From assembly GCA_018609185.1 (NCBI GenBank), contig JAHCSD010000019.1:1-8771 (forward strand): a stretch of DNA of 8,771 nucleotides, given 5' to 3'. The notes beneath the pieces were generated by a model. The model made no database searches. It saw only the letters and a program-made list of their open reading frames with translations, and was not told the DNA's origin. The position numbers and the translations under genes were made by a program. Below, in pieces: positions 5,427 through 8,771 of this stretch. This DNA comes from Patescibacteria group bacterium (GTDB lineage: Bacteria; Patescibacteriota; Minisyncoccia; JAHCSD01). Every line of letters begins with the position of its first letter. Position 1 is the first letter of the stretch.

Positions 5427-5461
5427 TTGTTGCGCTATTCAATTTGGGGTAAAATACGATA
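5427..5461 (+). promoter_or_regulatory. Candidate sigma70-type promoter for a leaderless transcript
   Basis: TTGTTG (5427-5432) and TAAAAT (5450-5455) are separated by 17 bp, the ideal spacing. The -10 matches the TATAAT consensus at 5 of 6 positions and the -35 matches TTGACA at 3 of 6. The ATG of the next gene begins 6 nt after the -10, so the predicted start of transcription is the A of ATG and the mRNA would lack a leader. No Shine-Dalgarno is visible, which agrees. Confidence 0.55.
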
Positions 5462-6427
5462 ATGGGGAAAATAGGAAAAATCTTAAGATCTCCCGTTGGA
5501 ATTGCGGCAACGATTTTAGTGGTGGCCGTTATTGCCGCGGGAGTTTTTGTTTTGGTTAAAAAACCTGCGGGGCCTCCGCCAGAACCCGAAACCGCAGCAA
5601 CCGTAAACGGTGAAGATATCCCGTACCAAGACTACAAAACGCGACTCGACGCCCAGACGTATTTCTATAGCACCATCTCGCCCCTTCCCGAAGAAGAACG
5701 CGCCGGGCTTACCGAACGTATCCGCGAAGAAATGATCCAAGAACTGCTCCTCACTCAACTTCTCGCTGAATACGGTATCACCGTAACTGACGAAGAAGTT
5801 CGCCAGCGTATTCAGGAAACTGCCGTTGACCGGCTTTATGAAGGCGACTGGGCAAAATATGAAGAAGAGTTGAAAACCATATATCGCACCACGCTAGAAG
5901 AAGTGATGAGAACATACCGCCTAGATATTCTTAAAGAAAAAACTGCGGAACTGAAAACCCAAAAACGTGTATTTGCCATCTGGATTGAAAAAGACGAGCT
6001 CCAGTTTGCCTCCTACGAATCAATGACCCAAGAAGAACGCGCAACGCTCGAAAAGGCTAACCAACCCAAGAAAGAAAGGGCTGAAGAAACTCTTCGAAGA
6101 ATCCAAGGCGGGGAAGACTTCTCCGCTCTTGCCAAAGAAGTTTCTGAAGACGAGGAAAGCGCAAAAAACGGCGGAGATCTGGGTTTTCTTTTCCTGGACA
6201 CCTTTATGAATATCGGAGCACAGCCAACATTCGATTCATTCCCCGATAAAAATGCGCTCTTTGCAGCCCTTGACGAGCTCGGGAACGGCGAAAGCAACAT
6301 GTATGAGCTCTTCACCGGATACGCAATAATAAAAATCGCAGAAATAAAAGAAGGGCCCCGCGGCATTCAGAACTTTGACGAGTGGTACGCAGATTTTCGT
6401 TCGCGCGCCAATGTAACTATCCCGTAA
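5462..6427 (+). CDS. Membrane-anchored SurA/PrsA-like parvulin peptidyl-prolyl isomerase
   Basis: This is a 321-residue foldase with one N-terminal transmembrane segment (about 11-33) and a Pro-rich spacer (35-43, KPAGPPPEP). It has a helical SurA_N-like chaperone region beginning ATVNGEDIPYQDYKTRLDAQ (46-65) and running to about 165. A parvulin-type rotamase region (about 168-298) follows, with VFAIWIEKDE, then AEETLRRIQGGEDFSALAKE (207-226) and the family hallmark NGGDLGF (236-242). Such proteins speed cis-trans proline isomerisation and protect exported proteins outside the membrane. There is no lipobox Cys, so anchoring is by the membrane helix rather than lipid. It lies between genes for large exported proteins, suggesting it serves them. 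It has its own candidate promoter at 5427-5461, and its stop is 6 nt from the next start, suggesting co-transcription. It is rich in Glu/Lys, unlike the Cys-rich neighbours. Confidence 0.88.
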   Translation: MGKIGKILRSPVGIAATILVVAVIAAGVFVLVKKPAGPPPEPETAATVNGEDIPYQDYKTRLDAQTYFYSTISPLPEEERAGLTERIREEMIQELLLTQLLAEYGITVTDEEVRQRIQETAVDRLYEGDWAKYEEELKTIYRTTLEEVMRTYRLDILKEKTAELKTQKRVFAIWIEKDELQFASYESMTQEERATLEKANQPKKERAEETLRRIQGGEDFSALAKEVSEDEESAKNGGDLGFLFLDTFMNIGAQPTFDSFPDKNALFAALDELGNGESNMYELFTGYAIIKIAEIKEGPRGIQNFDEWYADFRSRANVTIP

Positions 6428-6433
6428 ACACAT

Positions 6434-8771
6434 ATGATTAATCTCAAAGAACACCCCATTTCTTCTCCAAAGCATGTCTGGTATGCTACGTTTTTACTGC
6501 TATTTATATTTTTACTAGTCGTTTTCTTCTTTGGAAAAACAGGAGAGGGAAACGCAGCATCGTACACGCTCACAGGGCTCTCCCCCGGATTTCAGGGAGC
6601 TACCTGCTCAGGAGCAGCCGCTGATTGGGTTGCGGTACGCGGCGATCTAAGAGACGCGCCAACCGGCAATCAGATTAATGGAACATTCACGGCAGCGTGC
6701 AAGGCCGACTCATTATCGGGCGGGATTTATTATGAGGGCCCGGATGGAGTCCACTCCATTGCACGATTTGGCCCAAAATGTGCGGGTGGAAGCGCCGGGC
6801 TCATGGGCGTGGTTTGCATGGGGTCCTGCACGCTGCCGTTTAACCTCAGCGCTGACGCCACAAATTATGCGGCAACCCCCACGTGGCTGGTAAACCATGA
6901 GGTTGGGGTCGTGAATACACTCTATCCTGAGGGAAACGCAAACACCGCAAACTATAATATTTACCTTGACCGGGCAGCGTGCGAAGCTCACTCTTACAAA
7001 ACTGGATCATGTAGTGGAACTTCTGCAGCTTCTAAAGACGTATGGGGGAATGTTTGCGCAACAAAAGCTGACACCTGTACCGGTTGGAGCAACAATGTTT
7101 GCGGGGGAGGAAGTTGTACTTCTAACCAAATGCGACAAACACGTAACTGCACCTTCAACTGTGCTTCCGAAAGTAAATGCGTGACTGATTCGTGTGGAGC
7201 TTGGACCGATGTTGCTTGTGGTGCAGGAAGTTGCGGTGCAGACCAAATGAAACAAACAAGAAGCTGCACATATGGCTGTAAAAATACAAACCGGTGCGTA
7301 GCTTCCTCTTCCTGTGGTGGAACCATCCTTGGACGCGTCTATATAGATGATAATGCAAATGGCACGTATGATACCGGAGAAAGACTTGTCCAAAATGGGG
7401 TATCGTGCGGTACGCCTCTTAGCTTCACGCTTGGCGGCGTAAATGTGAGTTATAGCGGAGCTTCATCAGGTTCACGAAATCCCAATCTCTGCAACTCTGA
7501 TCCGTATTATAGTACTGGCTTGCTCCCTACGGGTGACTATTCGGTTAGCGTTAATCCTCCCGCAGGATGGTTTGCAACAACCCCGGCACAAACAGCAAGC
7601 CTCGGCGGAGGGAATGCAGCACACCGCTGGTTTGGAATCGTCCAAGGCCCGATTGCCGAAGCCTCGATCGCAAAAACCCTCGCCGGCCCCTGGACCAACG
7701 TAATAGTTATTACCAATGCCGAACCCGATGTGGACAAAAGCAAAGATCCTAATTTTTACCTTTCCGCGTTCAAAGACAGAACGGGCGACGGCCTCGCAAG
7801 CTATGACCCCAAAGGCGGCCCCATCAGTTGCACGTGGGACTACGATGTGGACAACTCCGACCCTTCTACAGAGTTTGCAGGATGTGAATTCGGAGACGGC
7901 GAATATACCGAAGCTAAACGGCAAGAAATGATAAGCTATTGGAAAGCAAAACTCGAAGGAACATATACGAACATAATCGAGCTTATCGTTACCGATTCCA
8001 ATGGCCTCACCGACACCGATGTCGTAGGAATCCTCAAGGAGCCGCCTCCGCCGCCACCACGTATTGATCTATTCGACATCAACCCCCAATGTGATGTGGG
8101 AACACCCTTTAATGAGGTAACCTGGGAAGTTTCCCATACTTCAAGTTATGAACTCAAGGCATGCGAGGGAGGATTTTGCACCACGAGCGTAATCAGCTCG
8201 GGCCCGTTTGTCAGTAATCCCACTTCCTTTACCCACACGCCACTGAAAGATGAAACGGCATACACCTACCAATTAATAGCGCATGGCCCCGGTGGAGACA
8301 CGGAATCAGATCTGAATGTCGTGGAATCGAAAAATTGTAAGGGAGAAATTCTTCTTGTGGTATATATTGTCGACGAACAAGGAGAGAGGATCTTTCCTCT
8401 TCCGTCTGCCACAGTAAAACTCACCGACCCTAGCGGAACTACGGTTTATTCTTCTACGCTTTCTGACGCAAACGGAATAGCTCGATTCTCGAAATTAATT
8501 CCCGGAACCTATGGAGTCCTTGCATACAAAAATAAATTTGAGGGTAAAGCAAAACAAGCAGGGGATTGCACCGCGACCCAGTATAGTACGGTTAACGCCA
8601 CCATAGGTCCTAATACTGTTACCAGCAACCAGCTTGCGGCTTGGGATGATACTATTCCGGTTGCAGCAGACACCATCACCTTCTGCCACGACTTGGGCCT
8701 TACGGGCATTCCGCCGCTAGCGGTAACCTGCAGATCCTCTTTTGATCCTTTGGTGGTAGGAACAGAAACCA
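6434..8771 (+). CDS. Large secreted multidomain surface protein with TSP1-like repeats (3' partial)
   Basis: The frame is open from ATG 6434 to the window end (779 codons, no stop), so the C-terminus is missing. A hydrophobic segment (about 16-34) with possible cleavage after GNA directs export or anchors the protein. Residues 43-212 are an unrecognised Cys-containing domain. Two thrombospondin-type-1-like repeats follow (about 214-255 and 256-296), each with W, then CG-GxC, QM-x-QTR-x-C and more Cys. Then come an SdrD_B-like module (about 297-385, ILGRVYIDDNANGTYDTGE), a PKD-like region (about 406-535, with CTWDYD at 466-471 and LIVTDSNGLTDTD), a PPPPPP hinge (537-542), an Ig-like region (about 544-634) and a carboxypeptidase-regulatory/Cna_B-like module (about 637-700). 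Such arrays are typical of adhesins and stalk-like surface proteins; the role here is inferred. It begins 6 nt after the foldase gene with no Shine-Dalgarno. Confidence 0.85.
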   Translation, partial: MINLKEHPISSPKHVWYATFLLLFIFLLVVFFFGKTGEGNAASYTLTGLSPGFQGATCSGAAADWVAVRGDLRDAPTGNQINGTFTAACKADSLSGGIYYEGPDGVHSIARFGPKCAGGSAGLMGVVCMGSCTLPFNLSADATNYAATPTWLVNHEVGVVNTLYPEGNANTANYNIYLDRAACEAHSYKTGSCSGTSAASKDVWGNVCATKADTCTGWSNNVCGGGSCTSNQMRQTRNCTFNCASESKCVTDSCGAWTDVACGAGSCGADQMKQTRSCTYGCKNTNRCVASSSCGGTILGRVYIDDNANGTYDTGERLVQNGVSCGTPLSFTLGGVNVSYSGASSGSRNPNLCNSDPYYSTGLLPTGDYSVSVNPPAGWFATTPAQTASLGGGNAAHRWFGIVQGPIAEASIAKTLAGPWTNVIVITNAEPDVDKSKDPNFYLSAFKDRTGDGLASYDPKGGPISCTWDYDVDNSDPSTEFAGCEFGDGEYTEAKRQEMISYWKAKLEGTYTNIIELIVTDSNGLTDTDVVGILKEPPPPPPRIDLFDINPQCDVGTPFNEVTWEVSHTSSYELKACEGGFCTTSVISSGPFVSNPTSFTHTPLKDETAYTYQLIAHGPGGDTESDLNVVESKNCKGEILLVVYIVDEQGERIFPLPSATVKLTDPSGTTVYSSTLSDANGIARFSKLIPGTYGVLAYKNKFEGKAKQAGDCTATQYSTVNATIGPNTVTSNQLAAWDDTIPVAADTITFCHDLGLTGIPPLAVTCRSSFDPLVVGTET

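Noticed and set aside
6994..7393. Long open frames on the minus strand across 6994-7393
   Set aside because: They lie opposite the TSP1-like repeats of a well-supported + strand gene and show Cys/Ser-rich mirror composition without domain motifs or start signals.
1..8771. tRNA or rRNA genes, CRISPR array, transposase or integrase
   Set aside because: No cloverleaf-like sequence, regular spacer array or mobile-element protein motif was found; nearly all bases are coding on the + strand.

Overview
The window looks like one end of a metagenome-assembled contig. The first 11 bases match the 3' end of the standard Illumina adapter, and the right edge cuts through a gene. The probable host is an uncultivated bacterium of the Candidate Phyla Radiation (Patescibacteria, Parcubacteria-like). 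I infer this from the style of RsmA, the compact same-strand packing, weak or absent Shine-Dalgarno sites, and a run of large Cys-rich secreted proteins of types common in that group. No marker here proves the lineage. All supported genes are on the + strand.

Layout: (1) 1-128, adapter remnant and leader with a 34-bp perfect palindrome. (2) 129-998, rsmA (16S rRNA dimethyltransferase), carrying a 35-bp palindrome and a direct repeat inside its reading frame. (3) 998-1984, a secreted MltB-like transglycosylase-fold protein whose usual catalytic Glu appears to be Met. (4) 1996-4191, one continuous frame broken by a single TGA at 2455. It encodes a signal peptide, a lysozyme-like domain, a beta-rich region, a Pro/Gly linker, an HELAH zinc-peptidase-like domain and a second lysozyme-like domain. 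(5) 4195-5349, a membrane-anchored protein with four clear repeats of about 52 residues and a degenerate fifth. (6) 5350-5461, the only intergenic region over 100 bp, with a 31-bp palindrome and a promoter placed for a leaderless transcript. (7) 5462-6427, a membrane-anchored SurA/PrsA-like parvulin foldase. (8) 6434 to the window end, a large surface protein with two thrombospondin-type-1-like repeats, an SdrD_B-like module, a PKD-like module, a polyproline hinge and a carboxypeptidase-regulatory-like module.

After rsmA, everything is predicted to act outside the cytoplasmic membrane. Three lysozyme/transglycosylase-type domains and a putative metallopeptidase could cut the wall and its proteins. 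The repeat protein and the multidomain protein could be structural or adhesive, and the parvulin could help fold these Cys-rich exported chains. I read this as an envelope-remodelling or cell-contact module; that joint role is inference from content and gene order.

The strongest oddities are the in-frame TGA, which falls where the paralogous C-terminal domain has the Trp of a PWSG motif, and a set of unrelated, almost loop-less palindromes, two of them inside protein-coding sequence. I saw no tRNA, rRNA, CRISPR array, insertion sequence or transposase.
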